Shown here piece after piece: positions 43,686 to 52,217 of a DNA stretch of 56,910 nucleotides. Within the stretch, counting starts at the first letter, position 1. Each line of letters begins with the position of its first letter. The notes below the pieces were generated by a model. It saw nothing but the letters and a program-made list of their open reading frames with translations, did not search any database and was not told the DNA's origin. Source of the stretch: Hyphomicrobiales bacterium (GTDB lineage: Bacteria; Pseudomonadota; Alphaproteobacteria; Rhizobiales; Rhizobiaceae); NCBI GenBank assembly GCA_900467745.1, contig UBQW01000015.1, positions 1 to 56,910 of the forward strand, given 5' to 3'. A program made the position numbers and the translations under genes.

Positions 43686-43833
43686 GCATAGGGATAAACA
43701 TATATTTTGCGACTGAAGAGACTCGACAATTCTATTGCTAGTCCCTTTATTAGATATGTTACATTCGTTCTGTATTGGGCCTCGAAAAGGTTCTAGACTT
43801 GCATTCCCTTAGGTAGCCTGTCCCGAGGTTGAT

Positions 43834-45729
43834 TTGGAACGCCGTCTCGCAGCTATTCTCGCAGTGGATATTGTCGGCTACAGCCGAATGATGGGTGCCG
43901 ATGAGCGGGGGACCTTGGATGCGGTCAAGCTCTGCCGCGGCGAGGTCATCGATCCCAGGATCGCCAATGCCCGCGGCCGTGTGGTCAAGCACACGGGCGA
44001 TGGCATGCTCGTGGAGTTCTCCAGCATCGTCAACGCGGTCTCCTGCGCCAACGACGTGCAGCAGGCGATGGCGGCGCGCAACACGGCACTCCCTGAAGAG
44101 CGGCGCATCGAGTTCCGCATGGGTATCCACCTCGGCGACGTCATCGTCGAGGACAACGATATCTTCGGCGATGGCGTCAATGTCGCGGCCCGGCTGGAGG
44201 CGATCTGCGCGCCCGGCGGCGTGGCGATCTCGGCGTCCGCCCGCGACCACGTCGGCAGCCGGCTCGACCTGTCCTTCCAGGATCTCGGCCTCTTCACGCT
44301 GAAGAACATCGAACAGCCCGTGCAGGTCTACGCCATCTCGGCAAAGCGCGCTCTGCCGCTGAAGGTCAACGCGGCGGCACTGGCAGCCGCAAAGGAGAAG
44401 CAGAAGCCGCTGGTCGCGGTGCTGCCCTTCTCCAACATGAGCGGCGATCCCGAGCAGGAATACTTCTCCGACGGCATCACCGAGGACATCATCACCGATC
44501 TCTCGAAGATCTCCAATCTCTACGTCGTCGCCCGCAACACCGCCTTCACCTACAAGGGCAAGTCGGTGCAGGTGAAACAGGCGGCGGCCGAGCTCGGTGT
44601 CCACTTCGTGCTGCAGGGCAGCGTGCGCAAGGCCGGCCAGCGGGTGCGCATCACCGGCCAGCTGATCGATGCGCGCAACGGCGCCCATCTCTGGGCCGAT
44701 CGTTTCGACCGCGACCTGACCGATATCTTCGCCGTGCAAGACGAGATCACCCACGCGATCGTCGACCAATTGAAGATCAAACTGCTGCCCGAAGAGCAGG
44801 AAGCGATCGCCGCCGCGCCGACCACCAATGTCGAGGCCTACACCTATTACCTGCGCGGCCGGCAGTTCTCGCACTCCTGGACCCGCCACTATCTGCTGAT
44901 GGCGCGCCGCATGTTTTCGACCGCGGTGGCGCTCGACCCGAATTACGCCCAGGCCTATGCCGGCATCGCCGATTGCGAATCGACGCTGCGCGACTGGCAC
45001 GCCGGCGAATACACGCTGAAGGGCATTCTGGAGCTCACCGCCAAGGCGCTGGCGCTCGACCCCAATCTCGCCGAGGCCCACGCCTCGCGCGGGCTGGCGC
45101 TGCACCAGGACGGGCGCGACGGCGAGGCGCTGGTGGAGTTCGAAAAGGCGCTGGCGCTGGAGCCCGATCTCTACGAGGCGAATTTCCACTACGGCCGCTT
45201 CCTGTTCATGCAGGGCAAGTTCGAGGGCGCCATCACCTTCTTCACCCGCGCCAGCGAAATCCGGCCGGACGATTATCTCTCGCCGATCCATCTGACGAGC
45301 GCTTGCCGCTCGCTGGGGCTCGCGCGCGAGAGCGAGCACTGGGCGAGGGTCGGGCTGGAGCGCGCCGAGCGGGCGCTGGAGCTGCACCCCGAAAACGCCG
45401 GCCCCGCGCATCGCGGCGCGCTGGCGCTCGCCCATATGGGCCGGTTCGATGAGGCGCGCGAATGGGTCAAGCGCGCCCAGTTGATCGATCCCGATGATAT
45501 CGTCGCGCAGTATAACGTCGCCTGCGTCCACGCGCTTATCGGCGAATGCGACCAGGCGCTCGACATCCTCGAGGCCCTGCTGCCGCAATCATCCTGCTAC
45601 CAGATCCTCTGGTTCAGCAATGATTCCGACCTCGATGCGGTGCGCGGCCACCCGCGCTTCCAGGCGATGCTCGACGCCATCGCCGCCTGCACTTTCCATC
45701 AGGACGGGTTCCGGGTCGCGTCGGAATAA
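43834..45729 (+). CDS. Class III adenylate cyclase with TolB-like and TPR domains
   Basis: 631 residues from a TTG start with GAGG at 43825-43828. The catalytic domain (about 1-180) keeps both metal Asp residues (AVDIVGYS; HTGDGMLVEF) and the transition-state Asn/Arg (NVAARLEA). A linker leads to a domain with the phrase VAVLPFSNMSGDPEQEYFSDGITEDIITDLSKI, as in TolB-like ATPase-less domains of rhizobial cyclases. Five or six TPR-like repeats (about 345-600) follow. It is cytoplasmic, as no membrane helix is seen. It probably makes cAMP; the stimulus is unknown. Rhizobia carry many such cyclases. Confidence 0.88.
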   Translation: MERRLAAILAVDIVGYSRMMGADERGTLDAVKLCRGEVIDPRIANARGRVVKHTGDGMLVEFSSIVNAVSCANDVQQAMAARNTALPEERRIEFRMGIHLGDVIVEDNDIFGDGVNVAARLEAICAPGGVAISASARDHVGSRLDLSFQDLGLFTLKNIEQPVQVYAISAKRALPLKVNAAALAAAKEKQKPLVAVLPFSNMSGDPEQEYFSDGITEDIITDLSKISNLYVVARNTAFTYKGKSVQVKQAAAELGVHFVLQGSVRKAGQRVRITGQLIDARNGAHLWADRFDRDLTDIFAVQDEITHAIVDQLKIKLLPEEQEAIAAAPTTNVEAYTYYLRGRQFSHSWTRHYLLMARRMFSTAVALDPNYAQAYAGIADCESTLRDWHAGEYTLKGILELTAKALALDPNLAEAHASRGLALHQDGRDGEALVEFEKALALEPDLYEANFHYGRFLFMQGKFEGAITFFTRASEIRPDDYLSPIHLTSACRSLGLARESEHWARVGLERAERALELHPENAGPAHRGALALAHMGRFDEAREWVKRAQLIDPDDIVAQYNVACVHALIGECDQALDILEALLPQSSCYQILWFSNDSDLDAVRGHPRFQAMLDAIAACTFHQDGFRVASE

Positions 45730-45898
45730 CGTGCAGGTAGAGTGCAACCGCGCGGGCGCTTCATTCCGGGACAGGGTGTGACAGCCGCAATATTCGCGTT
45801 AACGCAAGCAATGAAAGCCGCTTTGCAGCGATCGCGAATATATTCAATATGCTCGAAGGGGAATACACACACTCACTCACACACCGAGAGCAACTTCC

Positions 45899-46102
45899 AT
45901 GACGGTAGCCGCTTTGTCCATGCATGCTGATGATGTCGATGTACTCGCGGGCGCGCTGTACACCTGGTGCGCGGAGCGCAATATCAAGCTCCTGAGCCAG
46001 CAGGGCCTGTCGATCGCCAATATCGCGATCGATCTCTATCATGCCGGTCATCAGACGCAGGATCAGCTGCTGGTCGCTCTGCACGACTGCGATTTTCACT
46101 GA
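45899..46102 (+). CDS. Small protein of unknown function
   Basis: 67 residues (MTVAALSMHADDVDVLAGALYTWC...), ending HDCDFH. It is soluble and acidic with three His and two Cys. GAGAG is a weak Shine-Dalgarno. The run ACACACACTCACTCACACAC just upstream (45865-45884) is a short simple-sequence tract. I do not recognise a family. The convergent XRE gene ends 30 bases downstream. Confidence 0.6.
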   Translation: MTVAALSMHADDVDVLAGALYTWCAERNIKLLSQQGLSIANIAIDLYHAGHQTQDQLLVALHDCDFH

Positions 46103-46132
46103 CCGCTCGCGCGGTCACGTCGCGCCGAAATC

Positions 46133-46483
46133 TCAGGCGTAGACGTCTTCACCCGACATCAGCGTCACGATGGTCATGACGGCTTCCTTGCCGGCGGTCG
46201 AGCGCAGCTTGTCGTAGGTCACGGCAAGCTCGTAGGCCTCGGCGCTGAGGCCCGGCCGTGACGTCGTATCCGCACCCTCGAACAGCGCCGAGATATCGAC
46301 GCCGAGAAAAACCGCGATCTGGTGCAGCTTGCTCGCCGAAACGCGATTGGTGCCCTTCTCGTATTTCTGGATCTGCTGAAACGTCAGCCCGAGCGCCTCT
46401 CCAAGTTCCAGCTGGGAGATGCGTCGCTTGGCGCGCAACGTCCTGACATTCTGGCCGACAATAATATCCACCGGATCTGGCAC
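46133..46483 (-). CDS. XRE-family transcriptional regulator
   Basis: 116 residues. An HTH_3 domain (about 8-68) reads VGQNVRTLRAKRRISQLELGEALGLTFQQIQKYEKGTNRVSASKLHQIAVFLGV. It has the QQIQKYEKG recognition segment shared with the quorum-sensing-linked repressor PraR/PhrR family of rhizobia. A C-terminal helical part may form the dimer. Direct targets are unknown. The AT-rich 330-base region upstream contains GTTGCAAATTTCAAC (46558-46572), which might be its own operator. Confidence 0.87.
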   Translation of the reverse strand: MPDPVDIIVGQNVRTLRAKRRISQLELGEALGLTFQQIQKYEKGTNRVSASKLHQIAVFLGVDISALFEGADTTSRPGLSAEAYELAVTYDKLRSTAGKEAVMTIVTLMSGEDVYA

Positions 46484-46760
46484 TTTGATAGTTCCCGTTC
46501 ATTTCATTAAATTTATCTGAACACTATGCAGAGGTTTTTAAATATCTCAACCCGAGAGTTGCAAATTTCAACCAGCTTTTCGGCTGATTTTTAGGCTATT
46601 TTCGTAAATAAAGAAGATGAAATATACCTTGGCGTGCATAAAATACATAAAGCTAGTTTACGGCTGTGCTTGCGGTTACTAGCCGAAGCACTTTTCCTCT
46701 CCCGCTACACATGGTCGCTCTATAGCTGGGGCGCATAGCCACCTGCAGCCGCGCCACGGG
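46484..46760. other. AT-rich intergenic region between XRE and mbfA genes
   Basis: Low-GC DNA with no recognisable gene. It should hold the promoter for the minus-strand XRE gene; the imperfect inverted repeat GTTGCAAATTTCAAC at 46558-46572 is the only operator-like motif I see. Confidence 0.5.
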
Positions 46761-46805
46761 CTTGACCGCAGCATCCGCGCAGCCTATTTTAGAATTATTC
46801 TAAAA
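46761..46805 (+). promoter_or_regulatory. mbfA promoter with overlapping Irr ICE box
   Basis: CTTGAC (46761-46766) and CTATTT (46784-46789) are 17 bases apart, a good rhizobial housekeeping promoter. The perfect palindrome TTTAGAATTATTCTAAA (46788-46804) overlaps the -10 and the start point; it matches the iron-control element (TTTAGAA-N3-TTCTAAA) bound by Irr. Bound Irr would block the promoter, so mbfA should be repressed in low iron. Confidence 0.9.
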
Positions 46806-46814
46806 GAGGCCAGC

Positions 46815-47798
46815 ATGCTCAAACGTATTTTCAGATCACCCAAGCGTTCTTTCGACAGCCTGTCCGAGCAGGAGATCCTGGCGCTCGCCATCGGCTCCGA
46901 GGAGGACGACGCGCGCATCTATTTCGCCTATGCCGACCGCCTGCGCAATGATTATCCGGCTTCGGCCAAGGTTTTCGAGGAGATGGCGGAAGTCGAGAAC
47001 ACCCACCGCAATTCGCTCATCACGCTCTACCGTGAGCGTTTCGGCGAGCGCATCACGCTGATCCGCCGCGAGCATGTCGAGGGCTTCTACGAGCGTAAGC
47101 CGGACTGGCTGCGCGCCAACCTGTCGCTGGAGAAGATCCGCCAGGAGGCAGAAGCCATGGAGAACCAGGCCTACCGCTTCTACATCGAGGCCGCCGGCCG
47201 CGTCAGCGACGCCTCGACGCGGCAATTGCTCGGCGATCTCGCGCTGGCAGAGCAGGGGCATGAGGACATCACCCGCATGCTCGGCGACAAGCACACGCCC
47301 GAGGACGTGCGCAAGGAAGAGGACCAGAAAAACCGCCGGCAATTCGTGCTGACCTATGTGCAGCCCGGCCTTGCCGGCCTGATGGATGGCTCCGTCTCGA
47401 CGCTCGCCCCGATCTTCGCCGCGGCCTTTGCCACGCAAGATACCTGGCAGACCTTCCTCGTCGGCCTCTCGGCCTCCGTCGGCGCCGGCATCTCCATGGG
47501 CTTCACCGAGGCCGCCCATGACGACGGCAAGATCTCCGGCCGCGGCTCGCCCATCAAGCGCGGCCTCTCCTGCGGCGTCATGACGGCGCTCGGTGGCCTC
47601 GGCCACACGCTGCCCTACCTGATCTCCGATTTCTGGACGGCGACCACGCTGGCGGTCATCATCGCCATCTTCGAACTCTGGGCCATCGCCTTCATCCAGA
47701 ACCGCTTCATGGAAACCCCATTCCTCCGCGCCGCCCTCCAGGTCGTCGTCGGCGGCGGGCTGGTGCTTGGGGCGGGGATATTGATCGGGAGTGGTTGA
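46815..47798 (+). CDS. mbfA: Membrane-bound ferritin MbfA (Er-VIT1 iron exporter)
   Basis: 327 residues. The N-terminal part is a ferritin-like/erythrin domain with two ExxH-type diiron motifs (EMAEVENTHR and LALAEQGHED). The C-terminal part, from about residue 165, is a VIT1-type membrane domain (LAGLMDGSVSTLAPIFAAAF, GAGISMGFTEAAHDDG) with several helices. In Agrobacterium and Bradyrhizobium, MbfA exports iron and protects against iron and H2O2 stress. AAGAGG five bases before the ATG fixes the start. Control by Irr is strongly suggested by the upstream ICE box. Confidence 0.94.
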   Translation: MLKRIFRSPKRSFDSLSEQEILALAIGSEEDDARIYFAYADRLRNDYPASAKVFEEMAEVENTHRNSLITLYRERFGERITLIRREHVEGFYERKPDWLRANLSLEKIRQEAEAMENQAYRFYIEAAGRVSDASTRQLLGDLALAEQGHEDITRMLGDKHTPEDVRKEEDQKNRRQFVLTYVQPGLAGLMDGSVSTLAPIFAAAFATQDTWQTFLVGLSASVGAGISMGFTEAAHDDGKISGRGSPIKRGLSCGVMTALGGLGHTLPYLISDFWTATTLAVIIAIFELWAIAFIQNRFMETPFLRAALQVVVGGGLVLGAGILIGSG

Positions 47799-47810
47799 CC
47801 CGGAAACGAA

Positions 47811-47834
47811 AATGGCCGGCTTGCGCCGGCCATT
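47811..47834. terminator. Bidirectional terminator between mbfA and the BTLCP gene
   Basis: A perfect 10-bp stem, AATGGCCGGC (47811-47820) with GCCGGCCATT (47825-47834), around TTGC. The minus strand has TTTTCGTTTC next to the stem and the plus strand only a weak T-rich tail, so it mainly serves the BTLCP gene. Confidence 0.75.
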
Positions 47835-47857
47835 GAACCTTTCGGTTTTCGATAGTC

Positions 47858-48475
47858 CTACTTCAGCGCGCCGACCAGAACGTCGCGGCCGTTCTCGATG
47901 GTGACCCAGCGGCCGGCATTGGCGCTCGACTGGCGCTTGATGAAGGAATAGGGGGTGTCGAACCAGGGCTTCACGGTCGAGGCCAGGTTGTCGAGGACGA
48001 AATCGCCCTTGGTGGTGCGCAGCGTCAGGATCGCGTGACCCTCGCCGTCAGGCTTGCGCACGACGGTCATCAGCAGGTTGGCGGCGGAGAAGCCGCGCTG
48101 GATCAGGATGCGGCGCTTCAAAAGCGCATAGTCCTCGCAGTCGCCGGCGGTCGTCGGATAGGCCCAGACTTCTTCCTTGCCGTAGACTTCCATGTCGGTC
48201 ATCGGAATGATCGTGGTGTTGACGCTTGAATTGACCGAACGGACGAGCGCCCACTTGGCGTCGGTCATTTCCATGGCGGCGACGTTGCGGTTCGGGCCGC
48301 ATTCTTCGCGGTGCGACTGGCAAAACTCGTAATGGCCGATCGGCTGCGAGGTGGTAGCGCCGACGACCATCGAAAGAGTGTTGGTCGATGCCGGCGTAGC
48401 CGAGGTCGACATTGCAAACATGGCCATCATGGCCACCAGGAAACCCTTGATCCGCACGCCCACTGTCCCTTGCAT
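47858..48475 (-). CDS. Transglutaminase-like cysteine peptidase (BTLCP family)
   Basis: 205 residues with an N-terminal signal peptide (MQGTVGVRIKGFLVAMMAMFAMSTSATPAS). The catalytic triad of the bacterial transglutaminase-like fold is visible: Cys in AGDCEDYALLKRRIL, His in GEGHAILTLRT and Asp in FVLDNLAS. Rhizobial members are periplasmic. LapG is a related enzyme that cleaves surface adhesins, but no LapD partner is present here, so that role is not assumed. The ATG at 48475 has AAGGG upstream. Confidence 0.88.
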   Translation of the reverse strand: MQGTVGVRIKGFLVAMMAMFAMSTSATPASTNTLSMVVGATTSQPIGHYEFCQSHREECGPNRNVAAMEMTDAKWALVRSVNSSVNTTIIPMTDMEVYGKEEVWAYPTTAGDCEDYALLKRRILIQRGFSAANLLMTVVRKPDGEGHAILTLRTTKGDFVLDNLASTVKPWFDTPYSFIKRQSSANAGRWVTIENGRDVLVGALK

Positions 48476-48696
48476 CGCCCTTGATTTATTAACAAAAAGT
48501 TAACGGAGAGGGCCGCTTGGAGTCAATCACTACTTCTGAGGAGGGGGTGAGAAGCGGTCAATATGGTTAAAATGCGTTAGGATTTGGCACAAGGCAGGGC
48601 GCCGCGCGCGCTCATTGCGCGCAGCGAAATGTCGCCAACGCATTGAAATAAAATCAGATTTTTAGGCGGGCGCAACGCGGTCGCGCCATCAACGGC

Positions 48697-49497
48697 TTAG
48701 CTGACGAACGACTTGACCGCCGAAAGCATGCGCTCGATGTCCTGTGGACGCGACAGGCGGTGGTCGCCATCACGAATAAATGTCAGCACCACGTCGTCGG
48801 CGGGAAGGTGCTCGATCAGCGTCATCGCATGCGTATAGGGAACGTCGGGGTCCTTCATGCCCTGCAGGATGTGAACCGGGCATCCGGTCTCGATCATCCC
48901 GGTCAGGACCCGGTTGTCGCGGCCGTCCTCGATCAGCGCGCGGGTATAGATATTGGGCTCGGGGCTATATTCCGAATGCTCCTCGAAGAAGCCGCGCTCG
49001 GCGAGCGATGTCTTCTCTTTCTCGGTGAGGTTCGGCTCGATCAGCACTTCGGTAAAATCCGGCGCCGGCGCGATCAGCACCATCCCCTCGAGTTTCGGCG
49101 CACCGGTTCTGGCTGCCAGCTCCTGCGCCAGCCGCAGCGCGATCCAGCCGCCCATCGAGGACCCGACGACCACGATGCGTTCCGGATTGAGGTGAAGCAC
49201 GACGGCCATCGCCTCCTCGAGCCAGCGCGAAATCGTGCCGTCGCGGAATTCGCCGCCGGAGATCCCGTGGCCGGAATAATCGAGGCGGATGCAGGCAAGC
49301 CCCGCCTCTTCAGCCATCCGGTCGAGCTCGACGGCCTTGCTGCCGCTCATGTCGGATCGGTATCCAGATAGCCAGACCAGCGTCGGGCCCGCTTTGTCGC
49401 TGGCAGCCGGGCGGGCGATATAGGCGATCTCTCGCGCTGCCGCTCCCGCGCCGACGGTCAGAAATTGGTGCTGCGGGGCGATATTGGCGTCGGACAT
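48697..49497 (-). CDS. Alpha/beta hydrolase (ABHD10-like)
   Basis: 266 residues, no signal peptide. The nucleophile elbow is GSSMGG (Ser near residue 113), the acid Asp is probably in MKDPDVP and the His in DGDHRLS. The opening PTLVWLSGYRSDMSGSKA and SGHGISGG are characteristic of the ABHD10/acyl-protein thioesterase-like branch. Likely an esterase or thioesterase of unknown substrate. The gene is divergent from infC. Confidence 0.88.
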   Translation of the reverse strand: MSDANIAPQHQFLTVGAGAAAREIAYIARPAASDKAGPTLVWLSGYRSDMSGSKAVELDRMAEEAGLACIRLDYSGHGISGGEFRDGTISRWLEEAMAVVLHLNPERIVVVGSSMGGWIALRLAQELAARTGAPKLEGMVLIAPAPDFTEVLIEPNLTEKEKTSLAERGFFEEHSEYSPEPNIYTRALIEDGRDNRVLTGMIETGCPVHILQGMKDPDVPYTHAMTLIEHLPADDVVLTFIRDGDHRLSRPQDIERMLSAVKSFVS

Positions 49498-49672
49498 GGC
49501 GAAACTCCTTTGTTTCGGCCTATAAAACAGATTCTTGACAGGCTGACAGCAGGTGATTTTTCCGCTAAAGCGTGCTAATGACTTCGTTGCAGCGATGGCG
49601 AAACATGGTCGTCTTCCTTATATAGAGGCGATCCGCTGCAGCAATCCGAAACAACGCGAGGAGAATACGACC

Positions 49673-50209
49673 ATTCGCAGACCGTTTAAGAACGACGCGC
49701 CCGTAAAGGATGGGCCGCGCTCGAACAGGGAAATTCGCATTCCCAAAGTTCAGCTGATCGACGCTGAAGGACAGAATTTGGGCGTCGTGGCGACCGACCA
49801 GGCCCTGAGAATGGCTGAAGAAGCCGGACTCGACCTCGTTGAGATTTCCCCCAACGCCGAACCGCCTGTGTGCAAGATCCTCGATCTGGGCAAGCTGAAA
49901 TACGCCAACCAGAAGAAGGCCGCCGAGGCGCGCAAGAAGCAGAAAATCGTCGAAGTCAAAGAAATCAAGATGCGTCCGAACATCGACACGCATGACTATG
50001 ACGTGAAGATGAAGGCGATGGGCCGCTTCTTCGAAGAAGGCGACAAGGTCAAGGTGACCCTGAAGTTCCGCGGCCGCGAAATGGCCCACCAGGAACTCGG
50101 TATGAAGCTCCTGCAGCAGGTCAAGGCCGACACGCTGGAGTTCGCCAAGGTCGAAGCCGAGCCCAAGCTCGAAGGTCGCCAGATGATGATGGTGCTCGCG
50201 CCGAAGTAA
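49673..50209 (+). CDS. infC: Translation initiation factor IF-3 (AUU start)
   Basis: About 178 residues. The N-terminal domain ([21 protein letters not shown]), the lysine-rich linker ([15 protein letters not shown]) and the C-terminal 30S-binding domain ([40 protein letters not shown]) are clear. There is no ATG, GTG or TTG at the conserved start. GAGGAG at 49658-49663 is nine bases before ATT at 49673, giving (M)RRPFKND. This fits the AUU-type start known for infC in E. coli, which lets IF-3 repress its own translation. A longer GTG-initiated frame from 49553 is not supported. Confidence 0.94.
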   Translation: MRRPFKNDAPVKDGPRSNREIRIPKVQLIDAEGQNLGVVATDQALRMAEEAGLDLVEISPNAEPPVCKILDLGKLKYANQKKAAEARKKQKIVEVKEIKMRPNIDTHDYDVKMKAMGRFFEEGDKVKVTLKFRGREMAHQELGMKLLQQVKADTLEFAKVEAEPKLEGRQMMMVLAPK

Positions 50210-50246
50210 GATATTAGGTGCAAGGCGCGTCGCCACCGTTCGTATC

Positions 50247-50276
50247 AAAGCCGTCCGCGAGGGCGGCTTTTGTATT
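50247..50276 (+). terminator. Terminator between infC and rpmI
   Basis: AAAGCCGTCC (50247-50256) pairs with GGGCGGCTTT (50261-50270), one G-U pair, around a GCGA tetraloop, followed by TGTATTT. It separates infC from the rpmI-rplT unit, which is unusual because these are often cotranscribed. Confidence 0.8.
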
Positions 50277-50354
50277 TCCGCCCTGGTACAAAGGGCGATC
50301 GGCGCCCGAGGAGCAGGGTCCGAAGCGGTCCCGGAAGATTCCTTCCTCGCCCCG

Positions 50355-50383
50355 TTGCACTTTCATGACACTGCGGTTATAAG
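50355..50383 (+). promoter_or_regulatory. Promoter of rpmI-rplT
   Basis: TTGCAC (50355-50360), 17 bases, TATAAG (50378-50383). It lies downstream of the infC terminator and about 200 bases before rpmI, so rpmI-rplT can be made independently. Confidence 0.65.
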
Positions 50384-50389
50384 CGCGCG

Positions 50390-50579
50390 TCCGAACTGAC
50401 CGGCAGGGCATGCCGTGGCAGTTTCGAATGCTTGCGGCACGGTTCGTCACCGTGACCGCAGATCAACAACAAACGCTCCCGCACTTGTTGCGACGACCGG
50501 GCAACCGGGCATCGTAAGAAGGCTTCTTTTGAAGCCGTCTCTTTAGGCCAAGTGGGGGGATCAGAAACGGAGTAGCAAA
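50390..50579 (+). promoter_or_regulatory. Structured leader of rpmI-rplT, possible L20 control element
   Basis: About 190 untranslated bases. A stem GCGG-CACGGT / ACCGTG-CCGC (50434-50459, one bulge) and a second GGCTTC/GAAGCC stem (50521-50535) are visible before the GGAG at 50569. L20 represses rpmI-rplT translation through a structured leader in other bacteria; whether this leader does so is an inference. Confidence 0.45.
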
Positions 50580-50783
50580 ATGCCCAAGATGAAGACGAAG
50601 TCCTCCGCCAAGAAGCGGTTCAAGATCACCGCGACCGGCAAGGTCAAGGCTGCCGCTGCTGGCAAGCGCCATGGCATGATCAAGCGTTCCAACAAGTTCA
50701 TTCGCGATGCACGTGGCACCATGGTTCTGGCAGAACCGGATGGCCGCAAGGTCGTGAAGAATTACCTGCCGAACGGTCTCTAA
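50580..50783 (+). CDS. rpmI: Ribosomal protein L35 (bL35)
   Basis: 67 residues, [22 protein letters not shown] and so on, a strongly basic 50S subunit protein. The [11 protein letters not shown] and [16 protein letters not shown] segments are conserved. GGAG precedes the ATG. rplT follows 38 bases later. Confidence 0.97.
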   Translation: MPKMKTKSSAKKRFKITATGKVKAAAAGKRHGMIKRSNKFIRDARGTMVLAEPDGRKVVKNYLPNGL

Positions 50784-50821
50784 GACTATTCCGCGAACGT
50801 ATAGATTAAGGAGATCATGAA

Positions 50822-51226
50822 ATGGCACGTGTAAAGAGAGGCGTTACCGCCCACGCCAAGCACAAGAAGGTTCTGAAGCAGGCCAAGGGCTTCTACGGCC
50901 GCCGCAAGAACACCATCCGCGCCGCCAAGGCTGCTGTCGATCGTTCGAAGCAGTACGCTTACCGCGACCGCAAGATCAACAAGCGTAACTTCCGCGCACT
51001 CTGGATCCAGCGTATCAACGCTGCTGTCCGCGAATTCGGCCTGACCTACGGCCGCTTCATCGACGGCCTGAACAAGGCTGGCATCGAAGTTGACCGTAAG
51101 GTTCTCTCCGACATGGCGATCCATGAGCCGGAAGCATTCGGTGCGCTCGTTGCTGCCTCCAAGAAGGCACTCGAGTACCTGAAGGACGCTGGCACGAAGA
51201 ACGAGTTTGAAGCAGCCGTCAACTAA
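50822..51226 (+). CDS. rplT: Ribosomal protein L20 (bL20)
   Basis: 134 residues, [20 protein letters not shown] and so on; binds 23S rRNA early in 50S assembly and in several bacteria represses its own operon. The basic extended N-terminus ([21 protein letters not shown]) and globular C-terminus ([24 protein letters not shown]) are both present. AAGGAG at 50809-50814 precedes the start. An intrinsic terminator follows about 35 bases after the stop. Confidence 0.97.
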   Translation: MARVKRGVTAHAKHKKVLKQAKGFYGRRKNTIRAAKAAVDRSKQYAYRDRKINKRNFRALWIQRINAAVREFGLTYGRFIDGLNKAGIEVDRKVLSDMAIHEPEAFGALVAASKKALEYLKDAGTKNEFEAAVN

Positions 51227-51261
51227 GCCGGCGCTATTCGAACCTTCGCTTCGATGATTTG

Positions 51262-51301
51262 AAACCCGCGCTGGCAAGGCTTGCGCGGGTTTCTTCGTTT
51301 T
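51262..51301 (+). terminator. Terminator after rplT
   Basis: AAACCCGCGC (51262-51271) pairs with GCGCGGGTTT (51283-51292), an 11-base loop, then CTTCGTTTT. Confidence 0.85.
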
Positions 51302-51322
51302 ACCGGGATAGGGACGCCTGAA

Positions 51323-52177
51323 GTGGCGAACGATCAAGATTTGGCCAACGATGTGATGCGTCCAACGATGGATCGCGACCTGCTTGCCGAAAGCGGGCTG
51401 GGCGAGGAGGACGTTCCGGTGCTGCTCGCGGCCCTGCTGCGCGGCTCCAAGCGCGTCGAGCGTGTTGCGCTGTCTGGTGGCGCCGTCTGGATCAAGCGCT
51501 ACGGCACCGAGCGCGCCTCGCGCTGGATGGTGCTGCAGCGCATGCTCGCCAATCTCATCCGCGCGCCCTTCCTGCGTCCGTCGCCGCTTTTGGCCGACGA
51601 GGGCATGGCGGCGCGCGAAATCCGCCGCATCGCCCAGTTTTCAGCCCAAGACGTGCCGACGGCCCGCGTCATCTATTCCTCGGGCGCCGCCGTCGTCTTC
51701 AGCGATGCCGGCGATACCGTCGATCGCCAGCTCTATCACGTGCTGAACAACGATCCCGTCGCCCACGACAACATGCTCGTCCATTGCGCCGGCGAGCTCG
51801 GCCGGCTGCATGCAAAGGGCCTGTGCCATGGCCGCCCTTATCCGCGCGACATGTTCCTGAAGGACGGTCGCGTCGGCTTCATGGATTTCGAGGAAGAGCC
51901 CGACCGGGTGATGCCGCTTGAGGTCGCCCAGGCGCGCGATATCTGGCTGCTCTTCCTGCAGGTCGCGACCCGCGCCAAGCTCGGCGGCGAAACCCACGAC
52001 CGGGCCTACAAGGCCTGGGCCGAGGTGGCGCCACCGGCAGCCGTTGCCGAACTGCGCAAGCTTACCGGCTTCCTCGGCGGCTTTTTGTCGGCTGCCCGGT
52101 TGATTGGCCGCGTACACATGGGTAGTGATCTGCGACGTTTCATCGTGGCGACCAGCTATCTGAAGCATGTTTCGTGA
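51323..52177 (+). CDS. Protein-kinase-like (BUD32/WaaP-type) protein
   Basis: About 284 residues from GTG at 51323; an ATG at 51356 is the alternative. Kinase-fold landmarks are the ATP-binding Lys in VWIKRYG, the partner Glu in EGMAAREIRR, a catalytic-loop-like HGRPYPRDMFLKDG (compare HGDLHPGN in small-molecule kinases) and a metal-binding DFEEEP in place of DFG. This pattern resembles lipopolysaccharide Kdo kinases and BUD32-like kinases. The catalytic Asp aligns with the Asp in PRDM rather than at HGD, so activity is uncertain. It lies between rplT and pheS; no substrate can be named. Confidence 0.75.
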   Translation: MANDQDLANDVMRPTMDRDLLAESGLGEEDVPVLLAALLRGSKRVERVALSGGAVWIKRYGTERASRWMVLQRMLANLIRAPFLRPSPLLADEGMAAREIRRIAQFSAQDVPTARVIYSSGAAVVFSDAGDTVDRQLYHVLNNDPVAHDNMLVHCAGELGRLHAKGLCHGRPYPRDMFLKDGRVGFMDFEEEPDRVMPLEVAQARDIWLLFLQVATRAKLGGETHDRAYKAWAEVAPPAAVAELRKLTGFLGGFLSAARLIGRVHMGSDLRRFIVATSYLKHVS

Positions 52178-52217
52178 AGTGTCCCTCAAAGACTGGACGC
52201 CCTGAAGGCAGGAAAAG

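Noticed and set aside
46558..46572. GTTGCAAATTTCAAC as a PraR-type operator
   Set aside because: The repeat is out of register by one base and I cannot recall the operator consensus well enough; kept only as a remark on the XRE gene.
47858..48475. BTLCP peptidase as LapG controlling biofilm adhesin cleavage
   Set aside because: The catalytic triad fits, but no LapD-type receptor or adhesin gene is nearby and many rhizobial BTLCPs are not LapG.
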